From the NCBI GenBank assembly GCA_027604185.1, contig JADGKB010000015.1, forward strand, positions 1-64,000: a stretch of 64,000 nucleotides of DNA, read 5' to 3'. The translations under genes were made by a program, and so were the position numbers. Under the pieces are notes generated by a model. The model was not told where the DNA came from and searched no databases. It worked only from the letters and a program-made list of their open reading frames with translations. Numbering within the stretch: the first letter of the stretch is position 1; each line of letters opens with the position of its first letter. The DNA is from Boothiomyces macroporosus. Taxonomy: Eukaryota; Chytridiomycota; Chytridiomycetes; Rhizophydiales; Terramycetaceae. This document shows positions 22,926-35,145 of this stretch, piece after piece.

Positions 22926-24848
22926 TTATATTGATAATCCACAAAATTTCAACTGCTTTTGGACAAACGAGTGCTTCTTGATTTGGTTGGACCAAATTTC
23001 CTTGTCAATAGGACTTAGATCATTGAACGCGATTCTTTCGGTCTTGTATGCATGGTTAATAGACCCAACTCGCTCTAGTTGAATATTGTTCTTTTCGTAA
23101 ACCATTAAATTATGGGTGGCATTGAAAAAAAATCCAATTGTCCATCCACAATTGCTTACAAACGGCTTACCTGCCCACCCATATGCATACCTGTCAGGTT
23201 CAACGGTTCTTAAAAGGGATTGTCCGTAAACAGTTGATTTAGATTGGCTAAACATTGTCATTGGGTCTCGCCATTTCATTATATCCATCAAAGTAGGAAC
23301 TATATCCAAAGTTGAAGCTAATCTTTCTCTAGAGTTGATTGTCAAATTGGATTTTTCTTGTTGATTCAGCAAATAATCCGGCACATCAAACCACATTGGA
23401 ACTGATAGCACTGAAGACCCTGCGTTGGCGATTCTATCATGTGCTAATCCAGGTTGTTCGCCATGGTCGGCTGAAAAAGCAATTACCGTGTTATTACTAA
23501 ATGTACTGTTTTTGACAGTCGTCAGTACTGATTCGAGCATGTTATCTGTAATCCCCAAAGAGTAATTTGCCCGCATAACTTCAAGCTCATTAGGGGAAAC
23601 ACCCTCTGGTTTAACAAACCCTCCATCTACCAAGAACGGCGTATGTAAATTATTCCAAATGATTACCAGGAAAAATGGTCGAGTAGAATTTGATTTTTCT
23701 TGGAGATAATGAATGACTTTCTCTGTTATTATCCTATCATCAATCCCGTGATCGTTTGCTGGCTTGAGTTTCAACGTAGTTCTAGACACTACATGTTCAA
23801 ATTCGCCATATACAGAGTTCAATTGTGTCCAACCTACATTAAAATGAGTTTCGAATGAGCAATATAGTGCAGTCTGGTATCCTCTTTTGTTTGCTTCAGC
23901 TGCTAATGAAGGGACTCTGAAAAACCTTGAAGTGTCTGTAGATCTTGGAAGTGAAGCTATAAAGAGACCTGTTGAAAGAGCCACCATTGCAGTTTCAGTG
24001 TTTCCCGATACAGACCTGGTATTATTGAAGTTATAGATTGTGCCTGGACTCTCTGAGATGTTATTCTTGAAGAATGTTGCATTATTGTAGTTTCCATATT
24101 GATCCATCAAGTAAAAGTTGCCCAACGATTCATTCATGATATAAATCAAGTTAGTGCCCATCGTCCTGTTGTCATATACCTCTATCTTTTCTTTCGGCTT
24201 TTTGGGTGGTTCGACAAATGAAATGGCGCCTTCATTGGTATACAGGAATGTTGCAATCATTGCGTTTGAAATAGGAGAGTACGATCGTTCGCATAGGAAT
24301 ATCACATAGATGAATACTAGACCAATCTTTCCAAGGACAAATTTCGCTCTTTCGTTGTCTATTTCCCTTTCATCTCTAATTGTAGTATATTCAGCTGTTT
24401 TTGGTATCGGCTCCAAATACTTTACAAAGTATACAAATATCTGAGGAAGGATAGCAAGGATAACAAGCACGTAAACCAATATCCAATTTTCGTCAGTAAG
24501 AGATTTTCCCACATGTTTCGATTCCAACATATTTTGAATCATGTTGTTGTTCAGTGTTGTTCCCATCCACAATAGAATATTCATATCGATAAATACCAAA
24601 GCAATGTGAATGTATATCAACAAGAATCCTATTAATGTCTGTAGCGGTTTGCGATAGATAAGCAAGTTGTAAAATATTCCACTAATGACCAAGTTGTTTT
24701 CATATACAGTAAACAGTACGTCTTTGACTGAATTCTTGAATGGAAATAAGCCAATGGTCAATGCGATGCCAAACAAAAGCTTTTTAAGTAAATACATCCA
24801 CAGGGAATCCTGTTCCATCGCTTGTTGTTTTGTGTTTTTGTAAGTCAT
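22926..24848 (-). CDS. Membrane sulfatase/phosphoethanolamine-transferase-like enzyme, copy 2
   Basis: This is a paralogue of the gene at 8054-9940, in inverted orientation about 13 kb away. It has 640 residues, no introns, five N-terminal membrane segments, and long blocks identical to copy 1: FIDMNILLWMGTTLNNNM, SGNTETAMVTLSTG-like (here SGNTETAMVALSTG), NDHGIDDRII and ADHGEQPG. The most divergent part is the linker after the membrane domain (residues ~150-230), where this copy is Glu/Lys/Pro-rich. The start ATG at 24848 is clear. The role is as for copy 1 and the substrate is unknown. It diverges from the amidase-like gene across 65 nt. Confidence 0.8.
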   Translation of the reverse strand: MTYKNTKQQAMEQDSLWMYLLKKLLFGIALTIGLFPFKNSVKDVLFTVYENNLVISGIFYNLLIYRKPLQTLIGFLLIYIHIALVFIDMNILLWMGTTLNNNMIQNMLESKHVGKSLTDENWILVYVLVILAILPQIFVYFVKYLEPIPKTAEYTTIRDEREIDNERAKFVLGKIGLVFIYVIFLCERSYSPISNAMIATFLYTNEGAISFVEPPKKPKEKIEVYDNRTMGTNLIYIMNESLGNFYLMDQYGNYNNATFFKNNISESPGTIYNFNNTRSVSGNTETAMVALSTGLFIASLPRSTDTSRFFRVPSLAAEANKRGYQTALYCSFETHFNVGWTQLNSVYGEFEHVVSRTTLKLKPANDHGIDDRIITEKVIHYLQEKSNSTRPFFLVIIWNNLHTPFLVDGGFVKPEGVSPNELEVMRANYSLGITDNMLESVLTTVKNSTFSNNTVIAFSADHGEQPGLAHDRIANAGSSVLSVPMWFDVPDYLLNQQEKSNLTINSRERLASTLDIVPTLMDIMKWRDPMTMFSQSKSTVYGQSLLRTVEPDRYAYGWAGKPFVSNCGWTIGFFFNATHNLMVYEKNNIQLERVGSINHAYKTERIAFNDLSPIDKEIWSNQIKKHSFVQKQLKFCGLSI

Positions 24849-24913
24849 ATGAAACCGTTTGTGACATGTACCTTGGAACTAAGCGTGGCACACTGCGTTT
24901 CTAAAGATTCTTG

Positions 24914-26734
24914 ATGCAGTCAAGTTATCCGTGTCCTTGTTTGTTTTTTTCCCACATGCTCTCCGTGATAAATTACTTGCTACCACGCGATAGTAATAGT
25001 AGATTAAATACAGCTACACAGGATATCCGAGCAGCAAAATTAAGCCAAAAGCAAAATAGACCCTTAGAAAACACGCAATTATCACGGAGCTTGGAGACAA
25101 GGATCCTTGAATTACAAAATTTAACGGATTTAGTGGACGGCTATAAAGGTAAAAAGTGGACTGCAGCCCAAGTTCTTGAGATCTACTCGATGAAATGTTT
25201 GCAGGTTGACAAGCATTTCAATCTGATTGGAGAATTTATGTTTGATGAAGCAAAGGAGAGGGCAAAATACTTGGACAATTATTTCACAGAGAATGGCAAG
25301 CTGTTTGGACCGCTGCATGGGGTGCCAATCGTGCTTTCAGATGAATGTATCGTTGCCGGCGTTGGTACTGCAGAATTAAACTAGATTCTACTTTGGGGTG
25401 TAAATGTAAAGCAATGACACCTTCACCAGTCGATTCGGATTTGGTGAGGCAGCTAAAGCAATTTGGGGCAATCATAGTTTGCAAAACTAACGTGCCATGG
25501 CACTTGTTGTTTTCAGACCCAACCAATCCAGTTTTCGGAGCTTCCCAGATCAATGCCAAACCAAATATAGCAGGAGGTGGTAGATGCGCTGCATTGACGT
25601 CCTTAATTTCAAATGTCGGCGGAATATTAATCGGATTCGGAACAGATCAGACAGGCGGAGTGAGAATTCCTTGTAGCAACTCTGGGTTGTATACGTTAAA
25701 GCCAACTAGTCCTAGAATAGCGGAATCAACGTCGCATAGTATTTGGGATACGATATCTTCTACTTCATGCCCCGTTAGTAAATATCTATCGAATATTGTA
25801 TATATTATGGAGCAGCTCTACTCAAAGGCGTATTACAAGTCTGATCCCACCATTCCACCTCTGGCATTTTCTTTAAAACTATATAAATCACCGCAATCAA
25901 AGAAATTGACATTTGGGTACTATATTGACGATCAAATTATTAAAGCCTCTCCGACATGTAAGAGAGCAGTATATACAGTAGTAGCACAATTACATCAAGC
26001 AGGACATACAGTAATACCATTCCAACCTCCTTTACCAAGAGATGCAATTCTTTTACTTTCCAAATTGTACGCTCTCAATCAAACTCCAAAATGTATATCG
26101 GATTCTACCATAGACTTGCCAACTTTAGATTTATTCAAACTTTCACCAAAGTTAAAGAGATTTATAGCAGTGTTTATCGGGTACCTGATGAAAGATCGCG
26201 TTCTGTCAATCTTGGGCTACAATTTTGGAGGAACGAGTACCAATGGCAAATCAAGACCATTATCGGAATATAAAGACCTTGAAAGGCTAAAGAATGAGTA
26301 CACAAAGCAGTTTTGTAATCATCTTACACAAACTGGGATAGATGCCATTATATGTCCAAGTAACCGGTTTCTAACTAGGCCATGCCTGCCCACCAATGCC
26401 TAAAAAATCGACACCATTTGTTTGGCCAGGTTCTTTTTATAGCTCACTGTACAACCTCCTAGATTTACCATCTGGAACGGTACCAGTAACTACTGTTTCT
26501 AGTGGTGACACCATTCCAAACTTGTTGCATTACACTCATCATGACAATTTCGATTTTGGAAAAACAATGGATTTCAATTTCTTGAGTGTTGTTGTTCTGG
26601 ATGAAGTCAGTAGTGCCGTAACAGGACCAAGTTTAGGTGAACGAGTTGGGGTTCAAGTGGTTTGCAACAAATACAAGGATGAGCAATGTTTGGGGATAAT
26701 GAGATTGATAGATGAGTGTTTAAGGAATGTTTAG
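24914..26734 (+). CDS. Amidase-signature-fold protein, catalytic serines apparently lost
   Basis: The fold of FAAH/GatA-type amidases is clear: GPLHGVPIVLSDEC, GVDSTLGC, the Lys segment VCKTNVPW, PVFGASQINAKPN, GFGTDQTGGVRIP and SGLYTLKPT. Active enzymes have a GGSSGG loop and a (D)xGGS(I/V)R Ser; here these read AGGGRCAA and TGGVR. Both catalytic serine positions therefore look substituted while the Lys remains. Exons are 24914-25364, 25385-26359 and 26379-26734 (593 residues). The N-terminus holds a short hydrophobic patch (CPCLFFSHMLSVINYLL) that may associate with membranes. It is probably a pseudoenzyme; function unknown. The stop is 11 nt from the facing MRH4-like stop. Confidence 0.75.
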
Positions 26735-26745
26735 TAAAATATATA

Positions 26746-28277
26746 TTATATTTTTGAAGGTAGTCTTGAACCGCCAGATTTCATTATTGCTTCTGCAAGA
26801 CGTAAATCTTTACGACCGAGGAAACTAGTAACTCTACCAGCCTTTCCAAATCTTGCCGTTCTGCCAGCACGGTGCATATAATCAATAAGGGTGTGGGGGA
26901 ATTCGTAGATTATTACATGACCTATGTCCAAGTCTATACCTCTGCTTGCAATATCAGTAGCCACCATGATTTTAACTCCAGGTTCTTGGAATTTCTTGAA
27001 TGATTCTTTGAGATTTTCCTGAGTGCTATCAATTTTAAATACAGGATAGCTTTTGGATGTAAGAAAATCATAAACTTTCTGCACAGACTCTAATCTGTTG
27101 CAAAATATAAGAATTTTCTCTGTATCTGTTACTGCCCTTTTCAAAGTTTCCAACAATAGATTGTTTTTGGTAGTTGATTGGCCAACACGTAAAAATGATT
27201 GCTTCAAGTTACTGGGTGTTTTGTGGAGAGATGGAGTTGTTAGTCTGATTAAATCAAACTGTTTGGTTTGGTTGTTCAAAGTCTGAGGAAAAGTAGCAGT
27301 AACCATCATCATTGGAATTTCAAGCTTTCGTACTTCTTCAATTTTCGATTTCAGTTCAATGATCTTCAACGTTTCCTTGTTGAAGCTTTCGTCAAAGAGT
27401 GTATCCGCTTCATCGAAAACGATCCGCTTAGTTTGCGACAATGCCATGTCATGCTCTTTTACCAGGGAAAGTAGACAGGTAGGGGTTGTAATTAATACGT
27501 CAACTAAAATATTAGAGTGGGTTTACTTGGGCTCGTTAATAATTCCTTCACTTTGGATGTTCTGGAAGTAATTCCAACCACTCGCATTCTACAATAATGT
27601 GAAAGGAGCTTTCCAACCTTTGTAACTTGCTCAACCAGTGATCTTGAAGGCAGCAATACTACTGCTCGAGGTCGTTTCAGTTTCCTGAATGACAAAGTAT
27701 TAGACTTTCCGTCGTTGAAATGCTCAATCAACTCTGATGGAGGAGCGTTTCTTTCCTGCTGTTTTAATTCATTCATTATTGGCAAAAGATACCCAAGGGT
27801 TTTGCCGCTCCCTACTGTTAGTTTCAAAGTACCAGTCTGTGATCCTACCAAAATATTTCTTTCCGGATTTTCTTGAATTGTATTTATACAGGCTTGTTGC
27901 ACTTGACTCGCATGATGGAAACCTAGCCCATTCTTGATTCCTTCCAATAAATCGGGATCCAAGTTGAATTCTGAGAACGCTTGTTTCTTTACTGGTTGTT
28001 GTTTCTGCCATTCCGGGTCCTTGTCGCTCACCAGTTCAAACTTTTGCGAATGCTCCGTCCTCTTGATTTCAGCCAGCCTTAACCTTGCTGGAATATGGCT
28101 CTCTTTCTTTGTTGGTTTCGACTTTGGTTTCTGTTTTGGCTTCTGTTGCCGCGGGTACTTTGTTGCGAACGTAAAATTAGAAGCGGAAGTCGTCGGTTTA
28201 ATTCCGCTATAGTCTCTTTTCAATTGTGCAAACAAAAAAGCACTTGGAAAGCCAAACTTTGAAATTCCAATTTTCAT
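26746..28277 (-). CDS. MRH4: Mitochondrial DEAD-box RNA helicase, MRH4-like
   Basis: The 495-residue product begins with a basic, hydrophobic leader (MKIGISKFGFPSAFLFAQLK) consistent with mitochondrial import. It contains Q-motif sequence ASQVQQACI, motif I SQTGSGKTLGY, motif II VFDEADTLFD, motif III with TAT in place of SAT, and motif VI HRAGRTARFG. MRH4 in yeast assembles the mitochondrial large ribosomal subunit. Exons are 28277-27833, 27811-27527 and 27503-26746. The first intron (21 nt, no stop in frame) interrupts the Walker A motif; retaining it would insert seven residues. The second is 23 nt. The start ATG lies only 26 nt from the NUP160 ATG on the other strand. Confidence 0.85.
27812..27832 (-). 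other. In-frame, stop-free 21-nt intron in Walker A of the MRH4-like gene
   Basis: The segment starts GTACTTTG and ends CTAACAGTAG. Removal gives SQTGSGKT; retention keeps the frame but splits the P-loop by seven residues. Confidence 0.85.
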
Positions 28278-28303
28278 TCAAAAAAAATAATTTGAAATCT
28301 AAA
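28278..28303. promoter_or_regulatory. 26-nt divergent gap between MRH4-like and NUP160 starts
   Basis: Only 26 A/T-rich nucleotides separate the two ATGs. Transcription of at least one gene must start at or inside the coding region of the other, unless mRNAs are nearly leaderless. Confidence 0.6.
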
Positions 28304-31300
28304 ATGTTCAAGGAGAGCATCATAAATTTCAATCCAGCACCGCTCAATATCATCTCAGTTACTGATGCTGTAATTGAAGGATCAGAGGAAAAGACAATCA
28401 TTCGAGATGGAATCAGGATTCATCTGGTGAACAATGATATTACAATCTCTGATTTTTCAAACAGTTTCTTGATCAGATTACCAGAGTTGGTTTTACTGGA
28501 TGCGAAATGCTTTGGAAGTACCGTCATGTTTTCAACCGAAACCACTGTGTACAAGTAATTTCGTTCTAATTAGATTCCATCTTGACACTGCGCATTTAGA
28601 TTTATTCGCAACTGGATACGATATCAAAAGATTTACTTGCCCTGACGAAAATACTTTTATCATTTACAGCGATGAATTTTACATGATCGAGTTTGACGGC
28701 ACCAACAGTATGTAATATTAACTCAGAAAAACTTACTGAATTACGAGACAATAGTTATATCGGAAAGATTGCTCAATATGTTAGTACCCCAGCGAAACTA
28801 TTCCGGAGGAAGCAAGATGTTCTTGCACTGGAAAGCAACGAGCATGAATTCTATTATTTGACCAGTGATTCGTTGAATATTTACAATTTAGCGAGCAGAG
28901 CTACTAGATCAGTAATGGTCCTGATTGAAGATGGGAAAATCTTTTTGTTTGACGACTACATAATGGTTTATACTGGATACGAATTTGTCTTGGTAAAAGA
29001 CCAAGTATTAAAGAGAATTGGAGCAAAGATTGATTTGTTGGATTTCATGGTGATCCCAAAGAGTATTTTCAGATTAATTTAGATGGTTCAAATAACTTAA
29101 CAGTAGATGGTAAGCCTGGATTAATTCTAGATGGTATTTCATTATCTAACTCTAGATGATTCGATTAAGGAGCAAGTGTGGCAGATTTATGCATTGTATG
29201 GCAATCAAATAGAGTACTTGGATTTCACTATGGATGATGATTCTGGTTGGAATGCGGTATACAAGTCCGAAAAAGATTATGATGTTCAAATTGAAAGGGA
29301 TGGAGAGTTAATCAGGGATCTTGATGAAAAGTATTTGGAGTTTATCTTTTCCAACAGGTACCTTTCGAATAACCAGATTTCATTTAAACAGCATAGCTCA
29401 GATTTCAGAATATACAGACACATTAGCAGTTGAACAAATGCGCTTACATGTGCTGAATTATGTTGCAAAAACTATATCCAAAGGAGATTACAATGTGTCA
29501 TTATCAGAATCCTGGCACAATTTTACTTCTCGGTTGATTGACCATGAGAGGTATTCTCTCAACTCTTGTACACTGTCCTATGATAGCAAAAGGAAAACAG
29601 TTATTGTTGCCAAGTTGGGTGACAGAGTTGGAATAATTACAAATGTGGATTATATCGATCTCCTGAAACCAGAAATGGAAAAACATTTGTTATTTGGCCC
29701 AATTGATGAAAAGTTGGACAAAATTAGGGACTCGCTAAAGCATTTAGCGGACCTGACGAGGCTAATTGAACTCAACCCGTTTATTGAGCATTCGTTATTC
29801 TATACCTCCATTGCTCAAATGAACACTCTCGAAGAATTTGCAGAACAAATGTATCCAGACGACCAAGAGTTCAAGCAAACTATTCTTGTTGGATATACGA
29901 AAATCAGCGACTTTGAAAACACATTATCTGCCTTAATATCAATTTTCCAAACTCCGGATTACAAAAGCACTAGTACCCCAAATTTGGATCTATTTGAAGC
30001 GAAAATTATTTCCGAATTAGCTCGCAATATGATAAACGACCGTTATACATTCATTAAAAAGGTGTATTTGATTCTTATGCCTTTAATTGCGTTGGGAAAG
30101 AAGTTGCCAAAGAATCTAGTGGCATTATGGCAGAGCTTGACAGTTTGCTATCATAGGTAATTTTTATTAATAAGATTGCAATGGCTATGTGAACAGCAGA
30201 TTACAAAGAACAAGCAGATATCTAGCATTTCGAATTTGGATTTGGAAGAGCAGTATGAAAGTTTATTGGAGTATTTTGTACACAAGCATGTAGAAGCTGA
30301 ATGGAACCACCAATCTTTCAGTATTCAATATATCAATGCCAGTTATGCAGTCCTGTCAACATTGGGGTGGAGCAGAGCATATCCTCTTGGGTCCTTAAAC
30401 GAAGCTCAATCTGTGGTAATTTGGGCAAACAAATTCTTGGATTACACAGCAAGCTACGCCCTATATGAATTAATGTTAACATTACCATCACCATCCCCTG
30501 CAACCTGCTTTACCAAGGCAAAGTTGTACCTTCAAATGCACGACTTTTACAACGCAAGAGTCAATTTTGAAAATGCTAGCTGTGGAAATAACGTTCAGCC
30601 AAACAAATACACAGATTTGGGATTAGTAGTTCCATCAAACATTTTGCAAGGAGGTGTTTCTCTGTATTACTTGCATGTTATGCAAATCTGCAATGAATAT
30701 CACCCAGATCTCTCGATACACTTTGGAAAACTAGCGCTAAGAACAGCAATGAATGGAGTGGTAATATAAATTAATGTAGAATGAAGTAGATTACTTGTTG
30801 AGACTGCAAAAATCAATCTTTTCATGCGCGATTCAAGCTGGCGATTTCAAATCTGCTTACGAAATTGTTATTTCCATACAAGACAAGGACATTCAACGTG
30901 ACATTCTGAGGGCATTAATCACTGAGCTGTGTGACGCGCAGGAGTTGGAATTGTTGGTTGGTGGATTTAGTTTCGCTGGGCTAAATACAGAAGTTGAAAA
31001 TACACTTTTGTTCAAAGCTCGAACTGAAGTAGCCTCTCCTCACCAAAAAACAACTTATTACAAGATTGCTTATGCGTACTTTGTATACCGAGGCGATTTT
31101 AGAAATGGTAAGTGAATCTAATTATAGCTGCATTAGTAATGTATCACCAAGCCCACAAGCTCACTAAAATTATGTGGAATGAAAGATTTGTTGGAGAAAT
31201 GGCTCATGTTTGTACAATAATGACTCAATGTTATTTGGTTGCCTACAATGCGTTATCCCTTCTGGAAGGCGAATATGCATACTTACTCTCAGAAGAAAAG

Positions 31301-32082
31301 TTTAATGCTGGATATTCTAATGATGTGCAAGATCCAACAGATATCAATCCAACGTTTACTCCAACGATTTTAAATGCATTAGAATTGAAGAAACTGTACC
31401 ACCTATCTTTGGCAAAGCTGGTTTTATTCCCTACTGTTCCACATTTCAGCCAAACATTCCAATTGCCATTGGCATTAGACGTTTACTCGGTGTATTGCTC
31501 CCAAAAGAATTATAAAGCAGCAAAACAAACTGCCGAATTATTCAATTTAGATTATGACAAGCTCATTGTGATGGCTGTTCAAGTGATTCTGACCATATAT
31601 TCTGGAAAGGCTTGTCCTGTCCAGGGTGAATTTGAACTGAACGCTAAAACTCCTCTTCAAAAGGCATGGCAGAGTCTGCAAAAACTATTGAGCGACTTTG
31701 ATTCTCCATCAAACAGCTTTAAATATCATCAAATTGCAATCAAAACATTCCTCTCCCACAAACCGGAACTGGCTCTACCAACATGGATATTTGACCCATT
31801 CAAAGTAATTTCTATTAACCCTAGTCTGACCTGTGTGATATCTTGATCCGTATTTATCTCCAACACAACCGTCTATCAGATGCAGCCAATCTCTCCATTT
31901 CACACCTGCAAGAAATCTCATTCCAGACTGGAAATGCACACTTTTCAAAATGGATCAGCATGGTCACTATTGAGCATTTGATCAAGTGTCTTGAAAAAGG
32001 AAACCGACCAGAGAAAATCAGGTTAGATAACGTGTTGAGGACTTATTTCAATGAGACGTTAGTTCAAAGTAATAAAATATAA
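28304..32082 (+). CDS. NUP160: Nucleoporin NUP160 / Nup120
   Basis: This is a Y-complex scaffold nucleoporin. The N-terminal beta-propeller region reads LPELVLLDAK followed by TTVYKFHLD and the C-terminal two-thirds is alpha-helical solenoid, including SLLEYFVHKHVEAEWNH and DYLLRLQKSIFSCAIQAGD. Ten exons (28304-28554, 28574-28707, 28727-29062, 29083-29133, 29156-29357, 29377-30156, 30175-30760, 30780-31107, 31128-31804, 31825-32082) give 1200 residues; introns are 18-22 nt. A second stop-free 21-nt intron-like segment sits at 29110-29130. The stop at 32080-32082 is provisional: a GT at the end and an AG 27 nt later would add a short tail. PDK follows 47 nt downstream. Confidence 0.82.
29110..29155 (+). 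other. Tandem intron signals flanking a 3-nt ATG
   Basis: A 21-nt segment (29110-29130, GTAAGC to ATTCTAG) and a 22-nt segment (29134-29155, GTATTT to CTCTAG) are separated by ATG. Removing only the second, both (3-nt exon), or all 46 nt each keeps the frame. Removing the second alone is used in the gene model. Confidence 0.55.
30157..30174 (+). other. 18-nt intron in NUP160
   Basis: The sequence GTAATTTTTATTAATAAG separates CAT AG from A TTG CAA. An in-frame TAA lies inside it. With one acceptor choice in the LAMTOR1-like gene it is the shortest intron placed in the window. Confidence 0.85.
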
Positions 32083-32129
32083 TTCCTGGTTGAAGATGCT
32101 TTGGCTCACATGAAATTTCTTGGTTTCAA

Positions 32130-33462
32130 ATGACCAAATCTCGGTTTTCAAAGGCAATACTGGATAGTGTCTCAAAGCTTGCAAAAGAGCCACAGACTTC
32201 TGTTTCGCTTAATCAGATGGTTCAGTATGGTAAGTCTTTATAATACAGGCCGAGCGCCATCTCCGTTCACTCTGTTCAGTGGAGCGCAATTCCTAAAACA
32301 TGAACTGCCTATACGGTTGGCGCACAGGGTAGTTGAATTGGAAAACCTGCCCCACGATTTTTCAAAGATGCCCAGTGTCAATATTGTGAAAGACTGTATT
32401 CTCGAATTTACATAGGGTACACCCAGTCATTTAAAGAACTGCAGGAATTCGACGATTCAAAGTTTGGAATATCAGAAAAGTATTACAAGAATCTGAATTA
32501 CTCTTATTACCATAATAATATTAAAATGGAAGGGTACGAGCAGGAGATGATCAATTACAATGAGAAATTTATCAGTTGTATCAATAATATAAAGAACCGA
32601 CATTCTCCAACTACCACAACTCTTGCGCAAGGTGTTATAGAGTTGAAGGATCACTGGAAAAGAACAAACTCGCCCTTGTATCCAGGATCTTACTCTGATA
32701 ATGGGTTGCCAGTTTTGCCACTACCTACAGCAAGTATTTTCACATCTAACTCAAGTTCAATCTTTTTTGGATAGATTTTACATGTCAAGAATGGGAATAC
32801 GTATGCTAATCGGCCAGCATGTAGCAGTTTCTAGGAAATCTCAACTCGAGAATTATGTTGGCATCATTTGTACCAATACTAGGTGCGATAAAATTAACAT
32901 AGTATTGAAGATGTAGTGCAAGATGCTATCTCCAATGCACAAAATATTTGTCAGGATTATTATGGATTATTTAGCCCTCCAGTCGTCAAAATAGTTGGGG
33001 TAGGAAACAAAATTAGAGGAAATTTCATGTATGTACCATCGCATTTGCACCATATGCTGTTTGAACTGTTAAAGAATTCTATGCGAGCAGTTGTGGAAAG
33101 ATTTGGGCAGGATGAGGACGACTACCCAGAAATCAAAGTTGTAATTGCTGAAGGAAAAGAGGACATCACTATAAAGGTTTCAGATGAAGGTAATTGACAT
33201 TAATCTAGGTGGCGGCATTCCGCGATCTGGTATGCCTCTTATTTGGACATATATGTATACCACGGCAGAAAAGCCTATTTTGGAAGATGGTGGTGGGGAT
33301 TTCAAAGCACCATTAGCTGGATATGGATACGGACTCCCGTTATCTAGACTATACGCTCGTTACTTTGGTGGTGATTTGAGATTGATATCAATGGAAGGTT
33401 ATGGAACTGATGCTTACCTCCATTTGTCGAGACTAAGCGATTCCAACGAGCCGCTGCCTTAA
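32130..33462 (+). CDS. PDK: Mitochondrial dehydrogenase kinase (PDK/BCKDK family)
   Basis: These kinases phosphorylate the E1 subunit of pyruvate or branched-chain ketoacid dehydrogenase in the mitochondrial matrix. The four-helix domain has [15 protein letters not shown]. The GHKL ATPase domain has the N-box ELLKNSMRA, the G1 box SDEGGGIPR and the G2 box [18 protein letters not shown]. Exons are 32130-32229, 32249-32395, 32416-32733, 32756-32882, 32903-33189 and 33209-33462 (410 residues, normal length). One intron splits the G1 box after DEG. The subfamily (PDK or BCKDK) cannot be settled by eye. The stop is fused to AATAAA. Confidence 0.9.
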
Positions 33463-33466
33463 TAAA
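33461..33466 (+). terminator. AATAAA overlapping the PDK stop
   Basis: The TAA at 33460-33462 is immediately followed by TAAA, producing a poly(A) hexamer that begins inside the stop codon. Confidence 0.45.
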
Positions 33467-33592
33467 AAATGCTACACTTGTGATATCAATTATTAGTCTG
33501 TACAAGTATCCGATATCCGTTGGTTTTAATGTCGCATTTCTTTGCCGCTATTTTGTTTATTGTGGAGCTGTCACATCTTTTACAAATATAAC

Positions 33593-35116
<1,524 letters not shown>

Positions 35117-35145
35117 TATTTCAATAAATGTACTTACATGTAAGT

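Noticed and set aside
32061..32088. A 27-nt intron extending NUP160 by about a dozen residues
   Set aside because: The length is outside the observed range and no branch motif lies near the AG; left as an open possibility only.
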